A stretch of DNA of 64,000 nt. Source: Melastoma dodecandrum (Eukaryota > Streptophyta > Magnoliopsida > Myrtales > Melastomataceae). Below the pieces are notes generated by a model that was not told the origin of the DNA, did not search any database, and saw nothing but the letters and a program-made list of their open reading frames with translations. Numbering within the stretch: the first letter of the stretch is position 1; each line of letters opens with the position of its first letter. This document shows positions 8,557 to 16,880 of the stretch, piece after piece. Location of the stretch: positions 806,001 through 870,000 of the forward strand of contig JARUPY010000373.1 of assembly GCA_029817715.1 (NCBI GenBank), in the 5' to 3' direction. The position numbers were made by a program, and so were the translations under genes.

Positions 8557-8802
8557 TCACGCTGAAGCTCCAGGATTGACGCGGTGATAGAGGTCGGCGG
8601 CACGTCTTGCGTCGCCGATGAAACGGCCGATTTCGGCCAACGAGCTTTCGAGCGTGCGGAGAACTTCCAGCCGAGCGCTGCCGGTGGCGGCACGGCTCAA
8701 ACGCTCGCTCGCGCGGTCCACGGCGGCCCGGTGACGGGCAAGGGCCGCGACGCCGAAATTCGGACGGTCGACTCTGCAAACGTCGGGTGGCGCCTGTCTC
8801 AT
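8557..8802 (-). CDS. Hypothetical phage-type protein (81 aa)
   Basis: The ATG at 8800-8802 overlaps the stop of the upstream gene in an ATGA, which supports a real small gene of 81 residues. It starts MRQAPPDVCRVDRPNFGVAA and is mostly helical with repeated basic and acidic residues (RASERLSRAATGSARLEVLR, then SLAEIGRFIGDARRAADLYH). No family is recognised. It lies within the leftward phage-type block. Confidence 0.45.
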   Translation of the reverse strand: MRQAPPDVCRVDRPNFGVAALARHRAAVDRASERLSRAATGSARLEVLRTLESSLAEIGRFIGDARRAADLYHRVNPGASA

Positions 8803-9417
8803 GCCGCTGCCTCGTCGCCGTCGGCTGACTTGACGGCTGACACGGCTGACACAGCGGCTTGCGCGTGTGCGGCAGCGACCCGAAGGCGAGACTCTCGACG
8901 GGAGACGCCGAGGGCCGACCGGTAGTCCGCCAAGGCGGCACCAATGTCGTCGAGCACCGCGTTGAACGCCCCTTCGTCCCCCTCGGTCAGGCTTGGCAGG
9001 ATGGCGTCCGAGTCGACGGCGGAACCCGCGATCGGCGTCTTTCACTTCGACGCCCCGGCCAGGCGGATACACGCCCATCATCTGCATCATGGACCCGCGC
9101 TGCGCCGCCTCTATTCCGCAGTGGACGCGCTCGCGCTCGGCCTTCGCCGCCTCGAGCCGGGCGGTCCAAACGGGGCGCGCTTGGGCGACGACGATTGCCG
9201 CTTGGGCGCGCAGGTGCTCGGCCTCCGCCGTGTTGCCGAGCGTGAGCGCCGAGCCGGCAGCGGTCAGGTAGCTCTTGACGTTGACGCGGAGCGCTTCGAG
9301 TGCCGCGTCGACCGTCTGATAATGGAGGTAGCCAGGGTGAAGCTTACGCTCTTCCTGGGCCATCGCGTAGATTTCATCGAAGCTCGCGCCAACGGCAGTC
9401 TCGGAATTGTCGGTCAT
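8799..9417 (-). CDS. Hypothetical helical phage-type protein (frame break)
   Basis: The gene starts at 9417 (TDNSETAVGASFDEIYAMAQ) and encodes a long alpha-helical protein with alanine-rich, coiled-coil-like segments. The frame changes between about 9000 and 9055, after GRGVEVKDA. It then continues as AFNAVLDDIGAALADYRSAL and ends at the TGA that overlaps the ATG of the next gene. Total length is about 205 residues. No known domain is visible. A scaffold or tail-chaperone-like role would fit its place upstream of the tape measure but is speculative. Confidence 0.45.
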
Positions 9418-9447
9418 GGTGTTCCTCCGCCCACGACTGGGCTATGC

Positions 9448-9654
9448 TTATCGATTCCACGTTCGGCGCAGAGCTTCCGCAGCTCGCGCCAATAAGTGCG
9501 CTGTTTCGCGCAGGAGCGCCGCCTTGTACCGGGCGATGGCAAAGCGGCTGAAAGGGTGGCGCTCTGCAATGACGTTGTGTGGCACCCCAGCAGCTAGGGC
9601 CACATCGATTTCCAATCGCCGCCCGTATCCGCTTATATTACTCCGCCTCGCCAT
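9448..9654 (-). CDS. Small HTH-like protein (68 aa)
   Basis: This 68-residue basic protein has a central segment, IDVALAAGVPHNVIAERHPF, that fits a helix-turn-helix with a second helix ending in SRFAIARYKAAL. It is the first gene of the leftward phage-type block, 30 bases before the next gene and just after the AT-rich region. A DNA-binding role such as a phage regulator or small terminase-like protein is possible. The evidence is only the HTH-like pattern and position. Confidence 0.4.
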   Translation of the reverse strand: MARRSNISGYGRRLEIDVALAAGVPHNVIAERHPFSRFAIARYKAALLRETAHLLARAAEALRRTWNR

Positions 9655-9917
9655 TGTCTGCCGATCCCGTAACCGCTCGTTACGCTAGACGTAAGCGCTC
9701 TAATTCCGCTATTCAACGAGTAGAGTTCTGTTATTTTTGAGTTACGCACATGTAAGTTTTTTTTATATTTTTCTTGTATTTGTAATTTTCTGGGAATGAT
9801 TGTTATTTGCTGAAAATTAAGTCTAGGTCTGGGCAGCAGGCCGCGCCTCCGGGGCGAGCGCGGATCGAAGGCGCCCCCGGGGGTGGACGGCTGCCGTGTT
9901 CCTGGTATGTTCCGGGG
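9655..9917. promoter_or_regulatory. AT-rich divergent control region
   Basis: Between the leftward phage-type block and the rightward genes there is a sharply AT-rich core at about 9715-9825, with runs such as TTTTTTTTATATTTTTC. This contrasts with the GC-rich surroundings. It is a natural place for divergent promoters, an operator region or a silencing-protein binding site. No individual -10/-35 pair can be assigned with confidence. Confidence 0.4.
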
Positions 9918-10172
9918 ATGCCTCGTCGATCCGGCCGAGTTGAGAGCCTATCGCCCGCTGCGGCTGCCGCCGTCCTGCGCGAGGCAGGTGCCTGCCGCGA
10001 CGCAGTTGTCAGGCTTGTGCTGTCTCGCGTGCGACCGTTCAACTCGAGCTACCGGGCCGCGCTCGGCGTGCTCGACGCCATCGACGGGCTCGCCGAAGTG
10101 CTGACCGGCGATCGATCATACTTTCATTTAAAAGGTTCGAGTCCAAATCAGCACCGATCAGAGGCAGATTGA
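9918..10172 (+). CDS. Hypothetical protein of the integrated element (84 aa)
   Basis: From the ATG at 9918, preceded by GGGG, the protein reads PRRSGRVESLSPAAAAAVLR, followed by a helical segment and AVLDAIDGLAEVLTGDRSYF near the end (leading residues approximate). The final LTGDRxYFH pattern is one I associate with small proteins near rhizobial integrative elements, but the function is not known to me. The frame is open further upstream to a TTG at 9807, inside the AT-rich region; I prefer the ATG. It may be a small DNA-binding accessory protein. Confidence 0.4.
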   Translation: MPRRSGRVESLSPAAAAAVLREAGACRDAVVRLVLSRVRPFNSSYRAALGVLDAIDGLAEVLTGDRSYFHLKGSSPNQHRSEAD

Positions 10173-10180
10173 CTGATCGG
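10154..10180. promoter_or_regulatory. 8-bp perfect inverted repeat upstream of serine recombinase
   Basis: CCGATCAG at 10154-10161 and CTGATCGG at 10173-10180 form a perfect inverted repeat with an 11-base spacer. The recombinase starts 56 bases downstream, and a TATAAA box lies at about 10190. This layout fits either a resolvase crossover/res subsite or an operator for autoregulation. It overlaps the last codons of the preceding small gene. Confidence 0.45.
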
Positions 10181-10235
10181 CAAGTGCCGTATAAAAGCAG
10201 GCAACGTCCGATGCTCGCTTTTACAGGACTCTCCG

Positions 10236-10911
10236 ATGACCGCTTTTGTGACCTACCTCCGCGTCTCGACACAGAAACAAGGCGCCAGTGGCTTGGGGAT
10301 CGAAGCGCAGCGCGCGGCCGTCGCCGCCCATGTCGGCAACAGCGCCGTCATCGCCGAGCTTGTGGAAGTCGAGTCGGGCGCCAAGGATGCGCGGCCGAAG
10401 CTCGCCGAGGCAATCCGCCTTTGCCGCCGCCATCGCGCGACGCTCGTCATCGCTAAAACTGGATCGCCTTTCTCGCGACGCGGCGTTCTTGCTCGGGCTC
10501 GCCAAGAGCCTCGACAAGGCCGGCGTCGACTTCCTCGCGGCTGACATGCCGAACGCCAACCGTCTCACCATCGGCATTATGGCGTGCGTCGCCGAGGAAG
10601 AGCGCAAGATGATTTCGGCCCGCACGAAGGCCGCCTTGCGCGCTGCCAAGGCGCGCGGCGTGAAGCTTGGCGGAGATCGCGGCGGCCGGAGCACCGTCGA
10701 GACGCGCGCTGCCGCCGTAGCCGCCTGCCAAGCCCGCGCCGACGATCGCGCTGGCGACGTCCTGCCCCTTATCGTCGAGCTTCGTGCGGAAGGCGTGACG
10801 AGCCTCGGCGGAATCGCGCGGGCTTTGACCGAGCGCAGTGTCGCGAAGGCGCGTGGCGGCCTGACATGGACCGCGACCGACGTGCGGAACCTCTTGGCTC
10901 GAGCCGCATGA
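10236..10911 (+). CDS. Serine recombinase, resolvase family (one frame break)
   Basis: The protein starts MTAFVTYLRVSTQKQGASGL; YLRVST carries the catalytic Ser, and GIEAQRAAV follows as in resolvases. A one-base excess in an A-run at about 10457 breaks the frame. After it come AKLDRLSRD (catalytic Arg motif), VDFLAADMPNANRL and EEERKMISARTKAALRAAKA, the end of the catalytic domain. The C-terminus has an HTH-like region (LIVELRAEGVTSLGGIARAL). Total length is about 225 residues, normal for small resolvase/invertase relatives. The stop overlaps the next start in ATGA. It probably resolves or inverts element DNA, or it is a second mobility gene beside the tyrosine integrase. Confidence 0.8.
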
Positions 10912-11255
10912 CAATCGACGTTCCGCCTGACGAGCTTGCCGCCATCGTTGGATGGTTCGCGATGCAGCCGCTTGTGAAGCGCGTCTACGTGTTCGGCAGT
11001 CGAGTGAAAGGGGCCGCCCGACCGGACAGCGACATAGACCTTGCCGTCGTCATAGACGACGCTCCGGGCCTGACGAATAAACTCACGTGGAATCAGCGAT
11101 GGCTCGACTGGTGGAGCGAAGTCGACATGCTCACGCCGCTGCCCGTCGACCTTCTTAGGCTCCACCCCGAGAATCCGGACACCTCGCGCTACGTCTCCGA
11201 GCACGGCGTCTTGATCTACGAGCGCCAGCCGCTGCTGGACGAGTCTAACTGTTAG
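10908..11255 (+). CDS. MNT-type nucleotidyltransferase domain protein (115 aa)
   Basis: The ATG at 10908 overlaps the recombinase stop (ATGA). The protein has VYVFGSRVKGAARPDSDIDL, the GS-x(n)-DxD signature of minimal nucleotidyltransferases, with a further acidic residue in WWSEVDML as the likely third metal ligand. It ends with YVSEHGVLIYERQPLL, as MNT proteins often do. In MntA/HepT systems such a protein is the AMP-transferring antitoxin of a HEPN RNase. No HEPN partner (Rx4-6H) is visible next to it. It may be an orphan, or act with the recombinase operon. Confidence 0.7.
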   Translation: MTIDVPPDELAAIVGWFAMQPLVKRVYVFGSRVKGAARPDSDIDLAVVIDDAPGLTNKLTWNQRWLDWWSEVDMLTPLPVDLLRLHPENPDTSRYVSEHGVLIYERQPLLDESNC

Positions 11256-11490
11256 GCTCTCTCTTTTGCCGGAAAAGGCGCGCGCCGAGGGCAGATATAC
11301 TGCCCTGTGGTGCTCTGCTACCGCATGGATTTCCGGCACTCATTCCGCTCGCCCGCCCTGTGCAGAGCCGTCAGCGGGCATTGCCTGACGGACGTCGTAT
11401 CCACCTTCAGCAAAAGACTTTCCGCCCCTGGAGCGTCGTAGGGCGATTACGACGCCTTCAGAGCGCTGGTAAGACATCCGGCATGACGGC
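11256..11490. other. Intergenic, no gene seen
   Basis: This 235-base gap lies between convergent genes, the nucleotidyltransferase and the replication-like protein. I see no gene, and no convincing terminator hairpin with a T-run. Confidence 0.3.
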
Positions 11491-12534
11491 TTAACGACGC
11501 CACCCCCAGCACGCCGCCGCCCGCCATGTGCTCTCCTGCGGCCGGCGGAAGCAATCGGGGAGGATCAGCCCTCCTTCGGGATTTGCTCGCCATGCTTCGC
11601 GTGCCGTGCAGAGGGCGTCCCAAGATACCAGCGCAGCGGGGCTTAGCTGGGCATCGTCGCCCTCGCCGATCGTTTGGCCCAAGTGCATGTAAGCCTCCGG
11701 CTCGCGCTCGCCGATTGGCTCGCCCTCATTCCAGTCCTGATCCTCGAGGAATTTGACGAGAGACTTCACATATTGGGGGTCGCGCGGTTGCTCGGAGTAT
11801 CGCTCGACGCCCTCGCGGATTTCCGCCGGGCTGACCCCTCCAATCACAAGCTCGACGAATTTCGATCGTGCCGCGAGTCGGTCCATGTGGCGGCTGCTCT
11901 GAGGATACGCCGGCCAAATGTGGTCGTCGAAAAAGCGGCCAATTGCCCGGCGTGTGTCTGCGCTCGGCGCAGCAAAATGCTCACACACATCCACAGAGTC
12001 TGATTTGCTCTGATCTGGTCTGCTCTCCTCTTCTCTGTCGTGACATTGCGTGACGTCACGATTGTCACGCGTGACAGGCGTGACACCTTGGTTCTGAGCC
12101 GCCTTCACCAGCGCTCCCTTTTCCTCCTTTTCCCGAGCGCGCTGGCGACGCTTGCGTTCCTTAGCGCCGTTATCTTCCGAGACGGCTGTCTGTCGATCGT
12201 CCCATGTCACGATCTGGCTCTCGGCGATCCATCCGCTCGACTCGAAAGCGTTGACGATCGACTCGACGTCGTTCGTCTCCATATCGAGCCCGGCCGCACA
12301 TGCCTCCGCGTCGAAGCCGGAGACGTCACCGCGGTCTTCGGCGGAGGATGCGGTGTCGAGTAGGCAAAGCACGACGCCCAAAACCTCGACGAAAGGGCGT
12401 TTCGAGCGGCGCGCTACTACCCGCCAACGTGGCGATGTCGGAAGCCCCTCGTATGCGCGCCACCAGGGCATTCGCTTCCGGGGACGGTCCTTGCGCGAGG
12501 CGGATTCGGCTTGAGCTTTGTCGTCGGTTGACAT
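11491..12534 (-). CDS. Phage replication-initiator-like protein (347 aa)
   Basis: I start at the ATG at 12532-12534, giving STDDKAQAESASRKDRPRKR. The N-terminal part (RAYEGLPTSPRWRVVARRSK, then VLGVVLCLLDTASSA) resembles the winged-helix start of phage replisome-organiser proteins. A low-complexity, charged linker follows (GAKERKRRQRAREKEEK). The C-terminal half has helical sequence, IGRFFDDHIWPAYPQ to YVKSLVKFLEDQDW, as in DnaD-like or 'helix-turn-helix domain' proteins of prophages. The role is inferred as initiation of element replication. The frame is open upstream into the next small gene's region, but that part reads as a different protein. Confidence 0.5.
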   Translation of the reverse strand: MSTDDKAQAESASRKDRPRKRMPWWRAYEGLPTSPRWRVVARRSKRPFVEVLGVVLCLLDTASSAEDRGDVSGFDAEACAAGLDMETNDVESIVNAFESSGWIAESQIVTWDDRQTAVSEDNGAKERKRRQRAREKEEKGALVKAAQNQGVTPVTRDNRDVTQCHDREEESRPDQSKSDSVDVCEHFAAPSADTRRAIGRFFDDHIWPAYPQSSRHMDRLAARSKFVELVIGGVSPAEIREGVERYSEQPRDPQYVKSLVKFLEDQDWNEGEPIGEREPEAYMHLGQTIGEGDDAQLSPAALVSWDALCTAREAWRANPEGGLILPDCFRRPQESTWRAAACWGWRR

Positions 12535-12611
12535 AGTTTGCAGGCCTTCATGAGTGCATCGATCAGGACGCGGCGGCCGGCCAGGGCCGCCGTTTCCGTT
12601 TTGGGAGTCGT

Positions 12612-12834
12612 TTACGCGGCGAGAGGCAGCGCCGCCGCCGCGATTTTCGCCTCGATCCCTGCGCGGTAGGCCGATTGTGACATCGCCAACTGCGCGCCGA
12701 GACGAAACACGCCCGGAAGCGCGGCTTTGCTTGCCAAATAGAAACACCTGCCTCTGCTTGAGGCCGGTCGCGTGCGCGATTGCTGCGGCGCCGACGATCA
12801 GGTCGCCGGCCGCACCAATATTTTCGGTTGTCAT
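12612..12834 (-). CDS. Small HTH/excisionase-like DNA-binding protein (frame break)
   Basis: The ATG at 12832-12834 gives TTENIGAAGDLIVGAAAIAH then ATGLKQRQVFLFGKQ. After a one-base shift near 12735 it continues AALPGVFRLGAQLAMSQSAY and ends at TAA 12612. This is the pattern of small winged-HTH proteins of alphaproteobacterial prophages (AAIAxxxGLxxRQVxxL...LPGVFRLG). Length is 73-74 residues. It likely controls excision or element gene expression. The same pattern is found in many integrative elements, which makes the frame correction convincing. Confidence 0.6.
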
Positions 12835-12850
12835 GGTAGTTTCCCAAACG

Positions 12851-12878
12851 AAAAAGGCGCCCCGGAATGGAGCGCCTT
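12851..12878 (-). terminator. Hairpin with T-run, possible terminator or attenuator
   Basis: AAGGCGC and GCGCCTT form a 7-bp stem with an 11-base loop. On the minus strand the stem is followed by a run of T. It lies just upstream of the small HTH gene, so it could end transcription entering from the integrase side or act in the HTH gene's leader. Confidence 0.4.
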
Positions 12879-13052
12879 GCGTGAGATGTCGCCGAATCGA
12901 GCTTCCCTTAGCCCGCCTCGCGCCGACTTTGAATTTCTGACAGCGATTGCCGGGGGCTGCAACATCTGAAGTGAGTTTCTGACAGGTTTCGCATTGGACC
13001 ATTGACTTACGGTTTTTTACGCGACATGATGCGCCGGTCAGGGAGACTCGCC

Positions 13053-14275
13053 GTGTCAGTGCGGAAGCGGAAATGGGTGTCGGGCGGCAAGGAGAAGACC
13101 GCCTGGGTGGTCGACTACATCGGCGCGTCCGGCGCGCGGCACCTGGAGACGTTCGCAACGAAGAAGGAAGCGGACGCCGCACAAGCTCGTATTAAGGTCG
13201 CGGTCGGGCGAGGATCACACACGGCGCCGAGCGAAATCGGTGACCGTCGCGCAAGCGGTCGATCAATTCCTCGCCAAATGTGAAGCGGCCGGGCTAGAGC
13301 GCACCTCTACCGAAGCGTACCGCCAGCATCTCGAGTTGCATGTCGTCCCGTTCATCGGCCGATTGAAGCTGACATCCCTGACACCAGGCGCGATTCGTAA
13401 GCTTGAGGATTCACTTCGCACCTGCCCCGATCGCGCGCGCTCGCCCGATATGATCCGGCGTGTCGTTCGGACCCTCGGCACGCTGCTCGCGGATGCGGTC
13501 GAGCGGGAGACCGTCGGCAGGAACGTCGTCGCCGAGTTGCGGGGGCGGCGGAGGAACGGCGCGGAGCGCGTAGAAGAAGCGCCATAGGGGACGCCTTAAG
13601 GTCGGGGTGGACATTCCGGCGCCTGACGAGATCAAGGCCGTCCTGGCGGCCTCTGAGGGCCGCTGGCGACCCTTCGTGTTTGTGGCGACGTTCACCGGTC
13701 TCCGCGCGTCCGAGCTTCGCGGCCTCAGATGGGCGGATTTGGATTTCGCCAAGCGCGAGCTTCACGTCCAGCAGCGCGCGGACAATCGGGGTGCAATGGG
13801 GTCGCCGAAGAGCGAGACAAGCTCGCGCACCGTTCCTTTGCCGCCAGCGGCTCTCGCCGCTCTCCGCGAATGGAAGCTCGCTTGTCCCAAGGGTGAAGCT
13901 GACCTTGTGTTCGCGACCGGGACCGGCCGTGCGGAAAGTCACGCTAACGCCGTGCAGCGCGGATGGCAGCCGATACAGGTGCGCGCGGGGATCGTCGTCC
14001 CAAAAATGGACGCGGCGGGAAAGCCCGTGCGCGACGACGCCGGTCGCCTGGTCATGGTGGCCAAGTATCCGGGGCTCCACTCGCTACGGCATTTCTTCGC
14101 GTCTTGGTGCATCAATCGCCCCGCAGATGGGGGACTCGGCTTGCCGCTCAAAGTGGTCCAAGAGCGCCTCGGGCACAGCACCATCACCCTGACGGCCGAC
14201 AGATATGGCCATCTTTTCCCGCGCGGCGACGACGCCGACGAATTGGCGGCTGCCGAGGGTCGTCTTCTAGCGTGA
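13053..14275 (+). CDS. int: Tyrosine site-specific integrase (two frame breaks)
   Basis: The GTG at 13053, with GGGAG 8 bases upstream, gives SVRKRKWVSGGKEKTAWVVD, the usual start of rhizobial phage-type integrases. Breaks near 13230 and 13590 separate three parts. The first is the arm-binding N-terminus. The second is the SAM-like core-binding domain (TVAQAVDQFLAKCEAAGLER). The third is the catalytic domain, with GLRASELRGLRWADL (catalytic Arg), HSLRHFF (HxxR), LGHSTITLTADRYGH (His and nucleophilic Tyr). Total length is about 407 residues, normal for the family. It points towards the tRNA-Arg 3' fragment 55 bases downstream, the expected attachment site, so it probably integrated this element. 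Confidence 0.85.
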
Positions 14276-14329
14276 CGCGACAAGGACGCGACAAGACGAC
14301 AGAAAATACAATGAAAACAACGTAATGAT

Positions 14330-14378
14330 ACGGTTTCCTAAACCGTAGGTCAGGGGTTCGAATCCCTTCCGGACGCCA
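14330..14378 (+). other. 3' half of tRNA-Arg(CCU): attachment site (att) of the element
   Basis: ACGGT and ACCGT form a 5-bp anticodon stem around loop TTCCTAA, with anticodon CCT. A T-arm with GGTTCGAATCC follows, then the acceptor strand TCCGGAC, G and CCA. The matching 5' half (acceptor GTCCGGA and D-arm) is absent; the preceding sequence is AT-rich and unrelated. Integrases of this type recombine into tRNA 3' ends, so this is the right-hand att copy left after integration. The intact tRNA should lie at the other end, left of this window. Confidence 0.75.
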
Positions 14379-14388
14379 GCCGCTCGGC

Positions 14389-15048
14389 TCACCGGTTCTT
14401 CGCTGGTCCGACCTCGCTCTCCCGCATTTCCCGTTCCGCCGCATCGAGCAGGCGTGTCTCGTGCGTCTTGTAGAACCGCCACGCGAGCACGGCACCGATG
14501 GCGGCGAGCGCGAGAGCGACCCAGCCGATTGGGCCGGTGATGCGTTCGATGCCTTTGCCGAGAAGATAGCCGCCGAGGCCGAAGATGGTGGCCCAGACGA
14601 TGCCGCCGGCGGCGTTGTAGAGGAAGAAGAGACCGGGGCTGAGCCGGTTGATGCCGGCGAGCAGCGCTGCCCAGGCGCGCAGCACGGCGACGAAGCGCCC
14701 GAAGAAGACGATTGCCCCGCCGTATCGCTTGAACAGATATTGCCCGAGCTTCTGCTTGCGCTCGTCGAAGCCGATGCGCGGTCCGAACCGCGCGAGAAGC
14801 TTCGAACCAAACTCGCGACCGACCCAGAAGCCGATATTGTCGCCGAGGATCGCGCCGGCCGCCGCCGCCACGATGACGAGGCGGATATCGAGCCCCTGCC
14901 GCGTACCGGCGAGGATCGCCGCCGAGACGAGGATCGTCTCGCCCGGCAGCGGGATTCCGGAACTCTCCAGCATGACGACGAGGAGGATCGCCCAGTAGCC
15001 GTATGTTTGGAGGATATGCGACAGGGTCGCGGGGTCGAAGAGATGCAA
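14389..15048 (-). CDS. DedA family membrane protein
   Basis: The 219-residue protein starts at a TTG (15046-15048), HLFDPATLSHILQTYGYWAI. It has the DedA/SNARE-associated (VTT) features: LLVVMLESSGIPLPGETILV with the conserved E and P, GDNIGFWVGREFG, the RxxAxLRxxxxLxxGxxxM-like segment FGRFVAVLRAWAALLAGINR, and GGIVWATIFGLGGYLLGK. About five hydrophobic segments are visible. DedA proteins are inner-membrane transporters that help recycle undecaprenyl phosphate and maintain proton motive force. It is the first chromosomal gene right of the element, in the opposite orientation to hslV. Confidence 0.85.
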   Translation of the reverse strand: MHLFDPATLSHILQTYGYWAILLVVMLESSGIPLPGETILVSAAILAGTRQGLDIRLVIVAAAAGAILGDNIGFWVGREFGSKLLARFGPRIGFDERKQKLGQYLFKRYGGAIVFFGRFVAVLRAWAALLAGINRLSPGLFFLYNAAGGIVWATIFGLGGYLLGKGIERITGPIGWVALALAAIGAVLAWRFYKTHETRLLDAAEREMRESEVGPAKNR

Positions 15049-15208
15049 GCGCCGGACTCTGGGGTGAGGTGCTGGGGATATAGGGCGCGATCCTCTTTCT
15101 CCCGTCGACGCGCGGGAAGACGTCGCGCGGCCCGCGACCGAGCAGGCTTGCACCCATCCCATGGGGTCCATAGATGGAGCGGGTTCGCTGGTGTCCGGAA
15201 ATCGCTCG

Positions 15209-15778
15209 ATGCTCGACCCGACCGCGCCGATGCCGTTTTGGCACGGCACAACCATCGTCATGGTGCGCAAGGCCGGCCGCACCGTGATCGGCGGCGACGG
15301 GCAGGTCTCGATCGGCGCGACCGTGGTCAAGGCCAATGCGCGCAAGGTGCGCCGTCTTGGCAAGGGCGACGTGATTGCCGGGTTTGCCGGCGCGACCGCC
15401 GATGCCTTCACCCTGTTCGAGCGGCTCGAAGCCAAGCTCGAACAATATTCCGGCCAGCTGATGCGCGCCTGCGTCGAGCTCGCCAAGGATTGGCGCACCG
15501 ACCGATATCTGCGGCGGCTCGAAGCGATGATGCTCGTCGCCGACAGGGAGACGGGGCTCGTCATCACCGGCACCGGCGACGTGCTGGAGCCGGAAAAGGC
15601 GGACGACGGCGCCGTCATGGCGATCGGCTCGGGCGGCAACTACGCGCTCGCCGCCGCCCGCGCTTTGTTGCCGTTCGAGCCCGACCCGGAGGCGATCGCC
15701 CGCCGGGCGCTCGAGATCGCGGCGGAAATCTGCGTCTACACCAACGGCAACGTGATCATCGAGAGCGTCGGGCCGTGA
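15209..15778 (+). CDS. hslV: ATP-dependent protease subunit HslV
   Basis: This is the proteasome-like peptidase of the HslUV (ClpQY) complex. From the ATG at 15209 a short leader is followed by [10 protein letters not shown], whose Thr is the expected N-terminal nucleophile after processing, and GGDGQVSIG, the family signature. [20 protein letters not shown] and the end GNVIIES also match. Length is 189 residues. The stop overlaps the GTG start of the next gene (GTGA). hslU follows after that gene, an unusual insertion in an otherwise standard hslVU arrangement. An upstream in-frame GTG at 15191 is possible. Confidence 0.93.
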   Translation: MLDPTAPMPFWHGTTIVMVRKAGRTVIGGDGQVSIGATVVKANARKVRRLGKGDVIAGFAGATADAFTLFERLEAKLEQYSGQLMRACVELAKDWRTDRYLRRLEAMMLVADRETGLVITGTGDVLEPEKADDGAVMAIGSGGNYALAAARALLPFEPDPEAIARRALEIAAEICVYTNGNVIIESVGP

Positions 15779-16870
15779 CGAGCGTCGGCGACGTCTCCGA
15801 CCGCGCGCTGCGCCTCGCCGTCGAGCGCGGCGCCTTGACCCGAGAGCAAGTGGCGGGCCTGCACGCCATCGAGCGCGAGATCGGCGCCCGGGAATCGATC
15901 AACAATGAGCCGGAAGACAGCGAGAAGCTGCGCTTCATCACCGGTTTCGCCGACATCTTCGTGACGATAGGCATCGTCCTCTTCCTCGGCGCGCTTGCCT
16001 ACATCATGGATTCGGGCGCCGGATCGACGCCGATGTATACCGGCATCGCCGCCTGTGCCTGGCTGCTCGCCGAATTCTTCACCGGCAAGCGGCGGATGGC
16101 ATTGCCGAGCATCGTGCTTCTCGTGGTCTTCGTGGTCGCGACCCTGATCCTGTCCCTGCAGATATTCACCGCGATCCTGCCGCACACGGCGAAGCTGCCG
16201 GAGCGGTTCTGGTTTGTCCCAATGGCCGAGCCGGCGCCGCTGGCCCTCGGCGCGATCTTCGCGACGGGCATGGCGGCGCTGCATTACGTCCGCTTCCGCG
16301 TCCCGATCACCATCGCCGCCGGCTGCGCGGCGCTCTGCCTGCTGGCGCTCGCCGTCGTCGCCAGCCTGCTTCCGAATCTCAGCATCACCACGATCGACCT
16401 CGTTCTTTTCGTCTGCGGCATCGCCGTCTTCGCCCTCGCGATGCGTTTCGATATGTCGGACCCGCTGCGCGAGACGCGACGCACCGACATTGCCTTCTGG
16501 CTGCACCTGCTCGCCGCGCCGCTGATCGTCCACCCGCTGATCGAAGGCTTCCTCGGCGGCCTCGATGCGAAGCTGACGACCGGCGGCGCGCTCGGCATCC
16601 TCTGGCTGTTCCTGATGCTCGGAATCGTCGCGGTGATCATCGACCGCCGAGCGATCCTTGTCTCCGGGCTGCTCTAACGCGGGCTTCGCCTTCGGCTCGC
16701 TCATCAAGACCCTCGGCTTCAACAACGCGAGCATGCTGGTGCCAGACCGTGCTGCTCGCGCTCGGCGCCTTCATACTTTTACTCAGCGCCGGCTGGCAGC
16801 CCTTGCGCCGCGCCTTCCTGCGCCGCCTGCCGAAACGGCCTGGCGCGACGCCTGCCGCATCCCCTGGTAG
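15775..16870 (+). CDS. Multi-pass membrane protein between hslV and hslU (frame breaks near the end)
   Basis: The GTG at 15775 overlaps the hslV stop. An N-terminal cytosolic part ([20 protein letters not shown]) is followed by about ten hydrophobic segments, for example [20 protein letters not shown] and [20 protein letters not shown]. The frame changes near 16675 (to [20 protein letters not shown]) and near 16745 (to [20 protein letters not shown]). The likely stop is at 16868-16870, just before hslU. The layout recalls DUF2157-type membrane proteins, though I cannot confirm this. Its place between hslV and hslU suggests shared transcription. Confidence 0.6.
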
Positions 16871-16880
16871 CCTCCACCAC

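Noticed and set aside
14281..14378. Complete tRNA-Arg gene
   Set aside because: The acceptor 5' strand and D-arm are missing; only the 3' half is present.
1..14378. Claim that the host or element DNA contains 2-aminoadenine
   Set aside because: The PurZ-like enzyme alone does not show this. The dATPase and polymerase partners are not seen in the window.
14461..15780. A rightward frame continuous through the DedA and HslV region
   Set aside because: Its first part is antisense to the DedA gene and its second is out of frame with HslV. Only its last part, from 15775, is real coding.
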